From Mycolicibacterium flavescens (GTDB lineage Bacteria; Actinomycetota; Actinomycetes; Mycobacteriales; Mycobacteriaceae), in the NCBI GenBank assembly GCA_900637135.1, contig LR134353.1, forward strand, positions 2,108,001-2,172,000: a stretch of 64,000 nucleotides of DNA, read 5' to 3'. This document shows, one piece after another, positions 19,853 to 28,513 of this stretch (positions are counted from its first letter, which is position 1; every line of letters begins with the position of its first letter). The translations under genes and the position numbers were made by a program. A model generated the notes under the pieces. The model searched no databases, was not told the origin of the DNA, and saw only the letters and a program-made list of their open reading frames with translations.

Positions 19853-21390
19853 ACGTCGAGCAGTGGTTCCTGACCGCGCAGGAGCGCGGAAACCCCGCGT
19901 CGGACATCCCAGTCTGGTGTGACGGCAACCGCGTCGAACCGCTGGTGCACGGCTCGACCTATTTCGACCACCTTGCCACTGAAGTGGAGGCGCTCGCGCC
20001 GGGTGACTACGTGTTCTTCACCGACTGGCGTGGCGACCCCGACGAGAAGTTGCGTGACAACGGTCCGACGGTTCGCGAGTTGTTCTGTCGCGCAGCCGAA
20101 CGCGGTGTGGTGGTCAAGGGCCTGGTGTGGCGGTCGCATCTCGATGAGCTCTCCTACAGCGAGGAGGAGAACCGCCATCTCGGCGAGCACATCGAGAAGG
20201 CCGGTGGGGAGGTCCTGTTGGACCAGCGGGTGCGGATCGGCGGTTCGCATCACCAGAAGCTGGTCGTGATCCGCCATCCCGGTTCCCCGCAGCGCGATGT
20301 GGCGTTCGCGGGAGGCATCGACCTGTGTCACTCGCGGCGAGACGACGCGTCGCACCGCGGCGACCCTCAGGCGATCGAGATGTCGCCGCGCTACGGCGAC
20401 AATCCGCCGTGGCACGACGTGCAGCTACGGCTGCAGGGTCCTGTCGTCGGCGCGCTGGACATGACGTTTCGCGAACGGTGGAACGACCCTGCGTCCCTGG
20501 ACATGCTGAACCCCCTGGCGTGGCTGCGGGACAAGTTCAGCGGCACGGACATGACGGCCGATGCGCTGCCGGAGCAACCGCCGGACCCGCCACGGTGCGG
20601 TCCGCACAGCGTGCAGGTGCTGCGGACCTACCCGGACGCCCATTTCACCTACGACTTCGCACCGCAGGGCGAACGCAGCATCGCCCGCGCGTACAGCAAG
20701 GCGGTCCCGCGGGCCCGCCGGCTGATCTACCTGGAGGACCAGTATCTGTGGTCTAAGCGGGTGGCCGACCTGTTCGCGGCTGCGCTACGGGCCAATCCCG
20801 ATCTGCATCTGGTCGCGGTGGTGCCGCGTTACCCCGATGTCGACGGCCGGCTGGCCCTGCCGCCCAACCAGGTCGGGCGTTGGCAGGCCATCGAGACGTG
20901 TCACCGTGCCGCACCGGACCGGGTGCACGTATTCGACGTCGAAAACCACGAGGGCACACCGGTGTACGTGCATGCGAAGGTGTGTGTGATCGACGATGTG
21001 TGGGCGTGTTCGGGTAGCGACAACTTCAACCGGCGATCGTGGACGCATGACAGCGAGTTGTCCTGTGCGGTACTGGATTCCGAGGGTGTGTTCGCACGGG
21101 ATTTCAGGCTGAAGCTGATGCGCGAGCATCTGGACCGCGCCGAGGACGGCAGCGAGGACGGCGGCCTGGTCGATCCGGTCACGGCGGTGTCCGAGATCGT
21201 TGAAACCGCAGAGGCGCTGGAGGCGTGGTACGCGTCGGGTCGGCGAGGGCCGAGACCGCCCGGCCGCTTGCGCCCGCACAAGGCCGAACGACTCGGGCTG
21301 CTGACGCGGCTGTGGGCCGAGCCCGTGTACCGGTTCATGTACGACCCGGACGGGCGGTCGTACCGGGACCGGCTGAAACGGCGGTTGTGA
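19849..21390 (+). CDS. Phospholipase D-like protein, second of a tandem pair
   Basis: 513-residue paralogue of the preceding gene, collinear over its whole length, clearly a tandem duplication. Here the first motif keeps the catalytic lysine (GSHHQKLVVIRHPG, H135/K137), again without the motif Asp; the second motif is VHAKVCVIDD with GSDNFNRRSW. Shared blocks include FFTDWRGDPDEKLRDNGPTV, GGIDLCHSRRDDASHRGDPQ and LIYLEDQYLWS. ATG 19849 overlaps the stop of the first copy. No secretion signal or membrane segment is visible. Family members cleave or transfer phosphatidyl groups or act on other phosphodiesters; which applies here is not evident. Confidence 0.83.
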   Translation: MNVEQWFLTAQERGNPASDIPVWCDGNRVEPLVHGSTYFDHLATEVEALAPGDYVFFTDWRGDPDEKLRDNGPTVRELFCRAAERGVVVKGLVWRSHLDELSYSEEENRHLGEHIEKAGGEVLLDQRVRIGGSHHQKLVVIRHPGSPQRDVAFAGGIDLCHSRRDDASHRGDPQAIEMSPRYGDNPPWHDVQLRLQGPVVGALDMTFRERWNDPASLDMLNPLAWLRDKFSGTDMTADALPEQPPDPPRCGPHSVQVLRTYPDAHFTYDFAPQGERSIARAYSKAVPRARRLIYLEDQYLWSKRVADLFAAALRANPDLHLVAVVPRYPDVDGRLALPPNQVGRWQAIETCHRAAPDRVHVFDVENHEGTPVYVHAKVCVIDDVWACSGSDNFNRRSWTHDSELSCAVLDSEGVFARDFRLKLMREHLDRAEDGSEDGGLVDPVTAVSEIVETAEALEAWYASGRRGPRPPGRLRPHKAERLGLLTRLWAEPVYRFMYDPDGRSYRDRLKRRL

Positions 21391-21460
21391 AACGGCGATA
21401 TCCGCGGTCCGGGCCGAAATCTACGCGTTTGCGCTGATGTTTTGCCGATAACCGGGTCGC

Positions 21461-24400
21461 ATGCTGGCTAGCATGAGCGCACTCGAGTGGAGCGAACTTG
21501 GTGTGAGCGGACTGCCGACCGGGACGGTGACGTTGCTGCTGGCCGACGTCGAGGGGTCGACGCGGTTATGGGACTCGCAGCCAGAAGAGATGCGTGCGGC
21601 TATCCGCCGGCTCGACGCGACACTGGCCGATCTCGTCGTCATGAACAACGGTGCCCGCCCGGTCGAGCAGGGTGAGGGCGATAGCTTCGTGCTGGCTTTC
21701 GCACGGGCCAGCGATGCGGTGGCCTGCGCGTTGGCACTGCAGCAGGCGCCGCTGGCCCCGATCCGGCTGCGGATCGGCGTGCACACCGGTGAGATCCAAT
21801 TGCGCGACGAGGGCAACTACATCGGCGCGACCATCAATCGCACGGCGCGGGTACGCGATCTCGCGCACGGCGGGCAGACGGTGCTGACGGGTGCGACGGA
21901 ATCGATGGTCGTCGACTACCTGCCCGAGGGCGCGTGGCTGGGTGATCTCGGATCACATCCGCTACGGGATTTGCCCCGGCCCGAACGCGTGGTGCAGCTG
22001 TGCCACCCCGACATCCGCAACGACTTCCCGCCTCTGCGGACGGCCGAGGCCGTGCTGAGACACAATCTGCCCGCGCAACTCACGCGATTCATCGGACGCC
22101 GCAAGCAGATCGGCGAGATTGGTGACCTGCTGACCGGCAGCCGGCTGGTGACGTTGACCGGTGCGGGTGGGGTCGGTAAGACGCGCCTGGCCGTGCAGAT
22201 CGCGGATCGCACGGATCTGCAGTCGGTTTGGTATGTGGACCTGGCTCCGATCAGCGACCCTGCTCTCGTTTCCGTCGCCATGCTCAGGGCACTCGGAGTA
22301 CCGGATCAACCGGGTCGCTCGACGACGGACAGCATCGCCGAGTTCATCGGCGAGCGTGCGGGACTGGCGGTGCTCGACAACTGTGAACACCTGCTCGAGG
22401 TCAGTGCCGAGCTGATCACCACCCTGCTGGAGCGATGTCCGGCGCTGAGGCTGCTGGTCACCAGCCGGGAACCGATCGGCGTCGAGGGTGAGCTCGTCTG
22501 GCGGGTGGCCTCCCTGGCGATAGACGACGAGGCCGTCGAGTTGTTCGTCGACCGCGCCCGCCACGTTCAGTCGGATTTCACTCCCCGTGACGGGGAACTC
22601 GCGGTCATCGGCGAGATATGCAGGCGTCTGGACGGCATGCCGCTGGCCATCGAACTGGCGGCCGCCCGGGTACGCGCGCTCTCGGTGCGGGAGATCCTCG
22701 ACGGCCTGCACGACAGGTTCCGTCTGTTGACAGGTGGATCACGAAAAGCGGTGCGCCGCCAGCAGACCCTCAAGGCGTCCGTGGACTGGTCACATCAGAT
22801 GCTGACCGAACCCGAGCGTGTGGTCTTCCGACGGCTGGCGGCGTTCGCAGGAGACTTCGACCTCGAGGCCGCGCAGGCGGTGGCCACGGGCGGCGAGGTC
22901 GAGCGCTTCCAGGTGCTCGATCTGCTGATGCTCCTGGTGGACAAGTCGCTGGTGTTGGCGGAATCTTCCAGTGAACGAGTGAGATACCGGTTGCTGGAGA
23001 CGGTGCGCCAGTACGCCTTGGACAAACTCGGTGAGTCCGGCGAAGCCGACACCGTGCGCAGTCGCCACCGGGACCACTACACCTCCATGACTGCGCGACT
23101 CGAGGCGCCCGGATGCAGTGAGTACGAGCATCTCATCGCGCTGGCCGAGACCGAAATAGACAATCTGCGTGCGGCTTTCGCCTGGAGCCTCGAGCGTCAG
23201 GACGTCGACGCGGCGTTGCGGTTGGCGAGTTCGCTGCAACCGCTGTGGCTCATGCGAGGGCGGGTCAAAGAGGGGTTGTCCTGGTTCAACGCCGTACTGA
23301 GCGATCCGGCGCCGGAGGGGGCGTCCGATGTTGTGGCGCGGCTCAGTGCGATCGCCGATCGGGCGGTGCTCCACGCGTGGGCGGTCACCGTCGGCGTCAC
23401 GGACGACCTCGAACAGGCCCTGGCCACAGCAAGGGAGCTCGACAACCCCGCGCTGTTGCTTCGGGTGCTGGTGTCGTGCATAGGGGCGGCCGCCTTCGAT
23501 GCCCAGGCGGCCTACCCGTACGTTGACGAAGCTCTGGAGCTGGCACGGCGATTGGACGATCGGTGGCGCCTCTGCCAGATCCTCGGCTGGAAGGCCTTCA
23601 TCGCCATCCTCCTAGGTGACCCGGTGTCAGGCCGCGCCGCCGGCGAGGAGGGTCTTTCACTGGCCGACGCGGTAGGTGACGTCTTCATGTCACGCATGAA
23701 CCAGTATTGGGGCCCCGCAATGGCGTCGTTTCAGCACGGCGATCTGAAAGAGGGCACGGCGTCGCTGCAGAAACTTCTCGCAGAGGCCGACGCATCAGGG
23801 GACGTGCTGCACGGCCTGCTTGCGCGCATCGGTCTTGCGCACGTATACGCATTGACGGGCGATCCCGCCGCGGGTCGAAGTTTCGCCGAGGCGGCCATCG
23901 AAACCGCGTCCGTGGTCGGTCCTTACCTCGAACCGTGGGCGTATGCGCCGCTGGCTTATGCGGCTCTCGCCGAGGGCGATCTGACTGCTGCCGGCCAAGC
24001 GTGTGACTGGGCGTGGCAACGCATCAACGCGCAGCCGGAAACGGCGATAACGAACGTCAATCCGCTGGCATTGCTGGAACTCGCCAAAGGTGATCTGCGC
24101 GCCGCCAGAGAGTACGCCGACGTCGACGTGCCGCTGATGCATGGATGGCACCTGGCACGGGCCTTGGTGATCCGCGCTCGCGTCGCGATCGCGCAGGGTG
24201 AACTCGCGCAGGCCGATGAAGACCTGCGTCGAGCGCTCGACTGCATTGCCGGTCATGAGTCATATCAAGCTGCGCCCGACGCCTTCGAGGTGCTGGGCGA
24301 GTTGACCTGTGCGACCGGCGATCACCGCAACGCGGCGCGGTTCTTCGGTGCCGCCGATGCCATGGGCAAACGCATGGGTCTGGTTCGACTCCGGGTGCAC

Positions 24401-24745
24401 GATGCGGCGTATGCGGAATCGGTGTCCGTTCTCGAGGAGTCCCTCGGGGAGGGCGACTTCGAGGCGTTATGGGACGAAGGATCAGCACTGTCCATCGAGG
24501 AAGCGATCGCGTACGCGCTACGCGGACGCGGTGAGCGCAAGCGTCCGTCCAGTGGCTGGGCCTCGTTGACGCCGACCGAGCTCGGCGTGGTCCGATTGGT
24601 CGCCGAGGGGCTCGCTAACAAGGACATCGCCGCAAGGCTTTTCGTGTCTCATCGGACGGTGCAGACGCATCTGACCCACGTCTACACCAAGCTCGGACTG
24701 GCCTCGCGCGTGCAGCTGGCTCAGGAAGCCGCACGGCACGCCTAG
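21461..24745 (+). CDS. Adenylate/guanylate cyclase-STAND ATPase-TPR-LuxR regulator
   Basis: 1094-residue multidomain signalling protein. Residues about 20-185: class III nucleotide cyclase domain with metal aspartates in LLADVEGSTRLWD and GEGDSF and the NRTARVRDLAHGGQTVL segment. Residues about 205-500: STAND/NB-ARC-type ATPase with P-loop GAGGVGKT (234-241), LDNCEHLLE Walker B and LLVTSREP. Then helical TPR-like repeats, and a C-terminal LuxR helix-turn-helix (LTPTELGVVRLVAEGLANKDIAARLFVSHRTVQTHL pattern, about 1030-1090). M. tuberculosis has relatives (Rv0386, Rv1358, Rv2488c). Start may be ATG 21461 or 21473; no strong ribosome site is seen. Targets unknown. Confidence 0.87.
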   Translation: MLASMSALEWSELGVSGLPTGTVTLLLADVEGSTRLWDSQPEEMRAAIRRLDATLADLVVMNNGARPVEQGEGDSFVLAFARASDAVACALALQQAPLAPIRLRIGVHTGEIQLRDEGNYIGATINRTARVRDLAHGGQTVLTGATESMVVDYLPEGAWLGDLGSHPLRDLPRPERVVQLCHPDIRNDFPPLRTAEAVLRHNLPAQLTRFIGRRKQIGEIGDLLTGSRLVTLTGAGGVGKTRLAVQIADRTDLQSVWYVDLAPISDPALVSVAMLRALGVPDQPGRSTTDSIAEFIGERAGLAVLDNCEHLLEVSAELITTLLERCPALRLLVTSREPIGVEGELVWRVASLAIDDEAVELFVDRARHVQSDFTPRDGELAVIGEICRRLDGMPLAIELAAARVRALSVREILDGLHDRFRLLTGGSRKAVRRQQTLKASVDWSHQMLTEPERVVFRRLAAFAGDFDLEAAQAVATGGEVERFQVLDLLMLLVDKSLVLAESSSERVRYRLLETVRQYALDKLGESGEADTVRSRHRDHYTSMTARLEAPGCSEYEHLIALAETEIDNLRAAFAWSLERQDVDAALRLASSLQPLWLMRGRVKEGLSWFNAVLSDPAPEGASDVVARLSAIADRAVLHAWAVTVGVTDDLEQALATARELDNPALLLRVLVSCIGAAAFDAQAAYPYVDEALELARRLDDRWRLCQILGWKAFIAILLGDPVSGRAAGEEGLSLADAVGDVFMSRMNQYWGPAMASFQHGDLKEGTASLQKLLAEADASGDVLHGLLARIGLAHVYALTGDPAAGRSFAEAAIETASVVGPYLEPWAYAPLAYAALAEGDLTAAGQACDWAWQRINAQPETAITNVNPLALLELAKGDLRAAREYADVDVPLMHGWHLARALVIRARVAIAQGELAQADEDLRRALDCIAGHESYQAAPDAFEVLGELTCATGDHRNAARFFGAADAMGKRMGLVRLRVHDAAYAESVSVLEESLGEGDFEALWDEGSALSIEEAIAYALRGRGERKRPSSGWASLTPTELGVVRLVAEGLANKDIAARLFVSHRTVQTHLTHVYTKLGLASRVQLAQEAARHA

Positions 24746-24748
24746 TAT
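24743..24748 (+). promoter_or_regulatory. -10 box for leaderless transcript of hydrolase
   Basis: TAGTAT lies six bases before ATG 24755; its first three bases are also the stop codon of the upstream LuxR-type gene. Confidence 0.45.
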
Positions 24749-24754
24749 CGCGGT

Positions 24755-25500
24755 ATGACTGTGGTTCTGGTGCATGGTAATCCGGAGACGGACGCAATAT
24801 GGGGTCCCATGGTCGACGCGCTCGGACGCGACGACGTGGTGCGGCTTTCCCCGCCCGGATTCGGTGCACCAGTGCCCGACGGCTTCGGAGCGACCTACCT
24901 CGACTATCGCGACTGGCTCGAGCGCGAGCTGGAGCGCTTCGACGAGCCGGTCGACCTGGTCGGACACGACTGGGCGGCGGTCACGTCGTCAACGTGGCGA
25001 TGCACCGTCCCGAACTCTTGCGTACCTGGGCCAGCGACGTCGTGGGGCTGTTCGATCCCGATTACGTGTGGCACGACCTCGCTCAGGTGTGGCAGACGCC
25101 CGGAGCCGGTGAGGAACTGGTCGAGGCGATGATGGACGGCACGGTCGAAGACCGGACGGCCCAGATGGCCGATCTGGGGCTCCCACCCGATATCGCGACC
25201 GCGCTCGCCCGGGCGCAAGGTCCCGAGATGGGTCGCGCGATCCTGGCGCTGTACCGATCTGCGGCCCAGCCGGTGCTGTCCGAGGCGGCCCGCCAGCTCG
25301 AGAAGGCCGCCGCCCGTCCGGGGTTGTCGTTTCTCGCCACCGAGGACCCGTACGTGGGTACCGAGGAGATGCGCCGGCGTGCTGCGGCGCGAGCAGGTGC
25401 ACGCACAGAGGTTCTCGACGGCTTAGGGCACTGGTGGATGGTGCAGGATCCCGCACGCGGAGCCGAGGTTCTTACCCGATTCTGGGAGACGGCTGCCTGA
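24755..25500 (+). pseudogene. Alpha/beta hydrolase (haloalkane dehalogenase-like), single-base frameshift
   Basis: Two reading frames together encode one alpha/beta hydrolase of about 248 residues. The first frame gives VVLVHGNPETDAIW (oxyanion loop HGNP) and LVGHDW with the nucleophile Asp (D72). At about 24974, reading must move to another frame to continue as GGHVVNVAMHRPELL, through FLATEDPYVG and the catalytic His in GLGHWWMVQDP, ending at 25500. Restoring one G in the TGGGCGGCGG tract (24971-24980) would recreate GHDWGGGHV, the usual motif. As written, frame one terminates at 25132. This is either a real recent inactivation or a sequencing error in a G-rich run. The -10 and start look intact. 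Confidence 0.8.
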
Positions 25501-25527
25501 CGGGGCCGACCTGTCACACCCCGCGAC

Positions 25528-25533
25528 TAGTGT
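25528..25533 (+). promoter_or_regulatory. -10 box for leaderless transcript
   Basis: TAGTGT ends seven bases before ATG 25541, predicting a transcript that starts at the initiation codon of the DUF222 gene. Confidence 0.45.
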
Positions 25534-25540
25534 CGAAGAC

Positions 25541-26935
25541 ATGTTCGAATCCGCGGGCGATGGGGAGTTGCTCGACACGATGCGCGATGCGCAGCGTGCC
25601 GAGCGCGTCGCCGTCGCGCGGAGGTTCCTCGCCGCAGGCCGGTTTGCTTTGCAACGCTTCGCTGCGATGGGCAACACACACGACAACTGGTGCGTCGACG
25701 ATTGGGATGTCATCGCCTCCGAGGTCGCGGCCGAACTCGGGATGAGTCGGGGGCGGGCGTCCTCGATGATCGGTTACGGCCGAAATCTTATCGAGCACAT
25801 GCCGCGGCTGGGTGAGGTCTTCCTCGGGGGGCAGGTCGACTTTCGGGTGATCAGCATCATCGACTACCGGGCCGGATTGGTCGTCGACGACGAGGCGATC
25901 GCCGCGATCGACGAGATGGTGGCGCACAAGGCGCCGTCGTGGAACAAGCTGTCCGACAAGAAGATCGCTCAGTTGGTCGACTGGATGGTGCTCGACGTCG
26001 ATCCCGACGCGCTGCGCGTCGCCAAGGAACGCGACGACGACCGCTACATCGACATCACCTTCGACAAGTACGGGATGGCCGATATCGAGGGCAAGATCCG
26101 CGCGACCGACGCCGCCGCACTGGACGAGACACTCAGCCAGCTCACCGCCACCGTCTGCCGCGACGACCCGCGCACCGCACGACAACGCCGTGCCGATGCC
26201 GTGATGGCGCTCGTCAACAGGGAAACCTCGATGGCATGCCGGTGCGAAACACAACGGTGTGCCGCGGCGGGTCGCCGCACCGCGACGACGGATGTCGTGA
26301 TCCACATGATCGCCGAGGCCGCGACCGTGAGCGGTGAGAAGAACACACCGGGATACGTGGCCGGCGTCGGCCCGGTGCCGGCGCCGATGGTGCGCGACCT
26401 GGCCAGAACCGCCAAGCTCAAGCCCCTCGTCATCCCGAAGGATACGGTCGCCGATCGTCGGTATCGACCGTCGGCCGCACTCGCCGACTTCGTCCGCTGC
26501 CGCGATCTGACCTGCAGATGGCCCGGATGCGACAAGCCGGCCTGGAAAGCCGATATCGACCACACGGTGCCCTACCCGGCGGGGCCGACGCATCCGTCGA
26601 ACAACGCCTGCTACTGCCGCTTCCACCACCTCATGAAAACGTTCCACTGTGGTCCCGGCGGCTGGGCCGAGCAGCAATCACCGGACGGCACAATAATTTT
26701 CACCTCGCCAAGCGGTCGCAAGTACCGCACCGAACCGCTCGGGGCGCAGCTGTTCACCCAACTCGCGACTCCTACAGGTGTCCTCACCTCGAGCACCGGA
26801 CCGCCGCCCAATGAATGGCGCGGTCTGGCGATGCCGAAGCGAAAACGCACCCGCGCTCAGGATCGCGCGTATCGCATCAGCCGGCTACGCGCCATCAACG
26901 CCGCACGCTACGCCGCGGACATCCCACCGTTCTGA
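25541..26935 (+). CDS. DUF222 / HNH endonuclease domain protein (13E12 repeat family)
   Basis: 464-residue protein of the mycobacterial 13E12 repeat family. The N-terminal two thirds is DUF222 (helical, with AAELGMSRGRASSMIGYGRNL); the C-terminal part is an HNH nuclease domain with zinc-type cysteines (CRDLTCRWPGC) and the catalytic block DIDHTVPYPAGPTHPSNNACYCRFHH. A CRCETQRC cysteine cluster lies mid-protein near residue 230. Family copies occur many times per mycobacterial genome and serve as phage integration targets in M. tuberculosis, but no integrase or flanking repeat is visible here. The copy is full length and uninterrupted. Biological role is unknown. Confidence 0.88.
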   Translation: MFESAGDGELLDTMRDAQRAERVAVARRFLAAGRFALQRFAAMGNTHDNWCVDDWDVIASEVAAELGMSRGRASSMIGYGRNLIEHMPRLGEVFLGGQVDFRVISIIDYRAGLVVDDEAIAAIDEMVAHKAPSWNKLSDKKIAQLVDWMVLDVDPDALRVAKERDDDRYIDITFDKYGMADIEGKIRATDAAALDETLSQLTATVCRDDPRTARQRRADAVMALVNRETSMACRCETQRCAAAGRRTATTDVVIHMIAEAATVSGEKNTPGYVAGVGPVPAPMVRDLARTAKLKPLVIPKDTVADRRYRPSAALADFVRCRDLTCRWPGCDKPAWKADIDHTVPYPAGPTHPSNNACYCRFHHLMKTFHCGPGGWAEQQSPDGTIIFTSPSGRKYRTEPLGAQLFTQLATPTGVLTSSTGPPPNEWRGLAMPKRKRTRAQDRAYRISRLRAINAARYAADIPPF

Positions 26936-26969
26936 TCGCCTGCGAGACGGCGTAACCCACGCCACATTT

Positions 26970-26985
26970 GTTTCGTCGACGTTTC
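26970..26985. promoter_or_regulatory. GlnR-like box upstream of narK-nasN
   Basis: GTTTC (26970-26974), six bases, GTTTC (26981-26985); on the reverse strand this reads GAAAC-N6-GAAAC, matching the actinobacterial GlnR half-site pattern. A GTAAC at 26952-26956 may be part of a second box. About 95 bases before narK, it fits nitrogen-limitation control of nitrate assimilation, which is known for GlnR in M. smegmatis. A TTGACC (27026-27031) downstream may be a -35; no clear -10 is seen. Confidence 0.6.
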
Positions 26986-27080
26986 CAGCGACCGGACCGC
27001 CGTCCACCGCCCATGTGAGCGGGAGTTGACCTTTCGGTCACGGACGTGCAACGGCTACGGAATGGCCGCACTTCATCGTG

Positions 27081-28508
27081 ATGCTTGTGAAGACTCTGAG
27101 CCGCCGCCGCACCATCGACAAATGGGACGCCGAGGACGTCGAGGCCTGGGAATCCGGTGGCAAGAAGATCGCCAAGCGGAACCTGATCTGGTCGATCTTC
27201 GCCGAGCACGTCGGATTCTCGGTGTGGTCGATCTGGTCGGTGATGGTGCTGTTCATGCCGCAGGACATCTACGGCATCGATGCGGCGGGCAAGTTCTACC
27301 TGGTCGCCATGCCCACCCTGGTGGGCGCATTCATGCGGATCCCGTACACCATCGCACCCGCAAGGTTCGGCGGGCGTAACTGGACCATCGTCAGCGCCCT
27401 GCTGCTGTTGATCCCCACCGTGCTGACGCTGTGGGTGATGAACACCCCCGGCACGTCCTACACCACGTTCATGATCGTGGCCGCGGTCGCGGGAGTCGGC
27501 GGCGGCAACTTCGCGTCGTCGATGACCAACATCAACGCGTTCTATCCGCAGCGGCTCAAGGGCTGGGCGCTCGGCCTGAACGCCGGTGGCGGCAACATCG
27601 GGGTTCCGGTGATCCAGCTGGTCGGGCTTCTGGTGATCGCCACCGTCAGCAACACGGCACCCGAAATCGTCTGCGCCATCTACCTTGTCCTGATCGCGTT
27701 GGCTGCGCTGGGGGCCGCCCTGTTCATGGACAACCTCGGCAATCAGCGGTCGAATCTGGGCGCCATGGCAGAGGCGTTGCGGTTCAAGCACTCCTGGGTG
27801 ATGAGCTTTCTCTACATCGGCACGTTCGGCTCGTTCATCGGCTTCTCGTTCGCCTTCGGGCAGGTGCTGCAGATCAACTTCCTCGCCGGCGGCGACACCC
27901 CCGCGCAGGCCTCGCTGCACGCCGCCCAGATCGCGTTTATCGGTCCGCTGCTGGGTTCGATCTCGCGTCCGTTCGGCGGCAAGCTGTCCGACCGGGTCGG
28001 CGGGGGCAGGGTCACCCTCTACACCTTCATCGCGATGATCTTCGCCGCCGCAATCCTGGTGGCGGCCGGCGTGCTCGACGACGGTATGGCAGGTGCGGCT
28101 TCCAGCGGGCAGATGGCCGCCTACGTAACCGGTTTCATCCTGTTGTTCGTCTTGTCGGGCATCGGCAACGGCTCGACCTACAAGATGATCCCGTCGATCT
28201 TCGAAGCCAAGGCCCAGGGCCGCGACGACTGGAGCCGCGAGGACAAGGCCGCCTGGTCGCGCAGCATGTCCGGCGCGTTGATCGGCTTCGCGGGTGCGGT
28301 CGGCGCTCTCGGCGGCGTGTTCATCAACGTCGTCCTGCGCGCGTCGTATGTCAGCGACGCCAAGTCCGCGACCAACGCGTTCTGGGTGTTCCTCGGCTTC
28401 TACGTGATCTGCGCGATCGTCACGTGGTTCGTGTTCCTGCGCATGCAGACCTCGCGGGCCGGCGCCGGTGAGCAGGTCGGCCGCGTCGCTTCACCGGTGC
28501 CCGCCTGA
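27081..28508 (+). CDS. narK: Nitrate/nitrite transporter, NarK family (MFS)
   Basis: Twelve-helix major facilitator protein (475 residues from ATG 27081; a GTG lies one codon upstream) moving nitrate into, or exchanging it with nitrite out of, the cell. It carries the two glycine-rich nitrate signatures: GVGGGNFASSMTNINAFYP with GLNAGGGNIGVPV in the first half, and LSGIGNGSTYKMIPSIF in the second, plus the conserved arginine helix AFMRIPYTI. A cytoplasmic N-terminal extension of about 35 residues precedes the first helix. It lies five bases before the nitrate reductase gene, so the pair forms an uptake-reduction operon behind the GlnR-like box. Confidence 0.93.
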   Translation: MLVKTLSRRRTIDKWDAEDVEAWESGGKKIAKRNLIWSIFAEHVGFSVWSIWSVMVLFMPQDIYGIDAAGKFYLVAMPTLVGAFMRIPYTIAPARFGGRNWTIVSALLLLIPTVLTLWVMNTPGTSYTTFMIVAAVAGVGGGNFASSMTNINAFYPQRLKGWALGLNAGGGNIGVPVIQLVGLLVIATVSNTAPEIVCAIYLVLIALAALGAALFMDNLGNQRSNLGAMAEALRFKHSWVMSFLYIGTFGSFIGFSFAFGQVLQINFLAGGDTPAQASLHAAQIAFIGPLLGSISRPFGGKLSDRVGGGRVTLYTFIAMIFAAAILVAAGVLDDGMAGAASSGQMAAYVTGFILLFVLSGIGNGSTYKMIPSIFEAKAQGRDDWSREDKAAWSRSMSGALIGFAGAVGALGGVFINVVLRASYVSDAKSATNAFWVFLGFYVICAIVTWFVFLRMQTSRAGAGEQVGRVASPVPA

Positions 28509-28513
28509 CGCCC

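Noticed and set aside
25541..26935. 13E12/HNH gene as an active mobile element
   Set aside because: No terminal repeats, target duplication or recombinase were visible; it is treated as an ordinary family copy.
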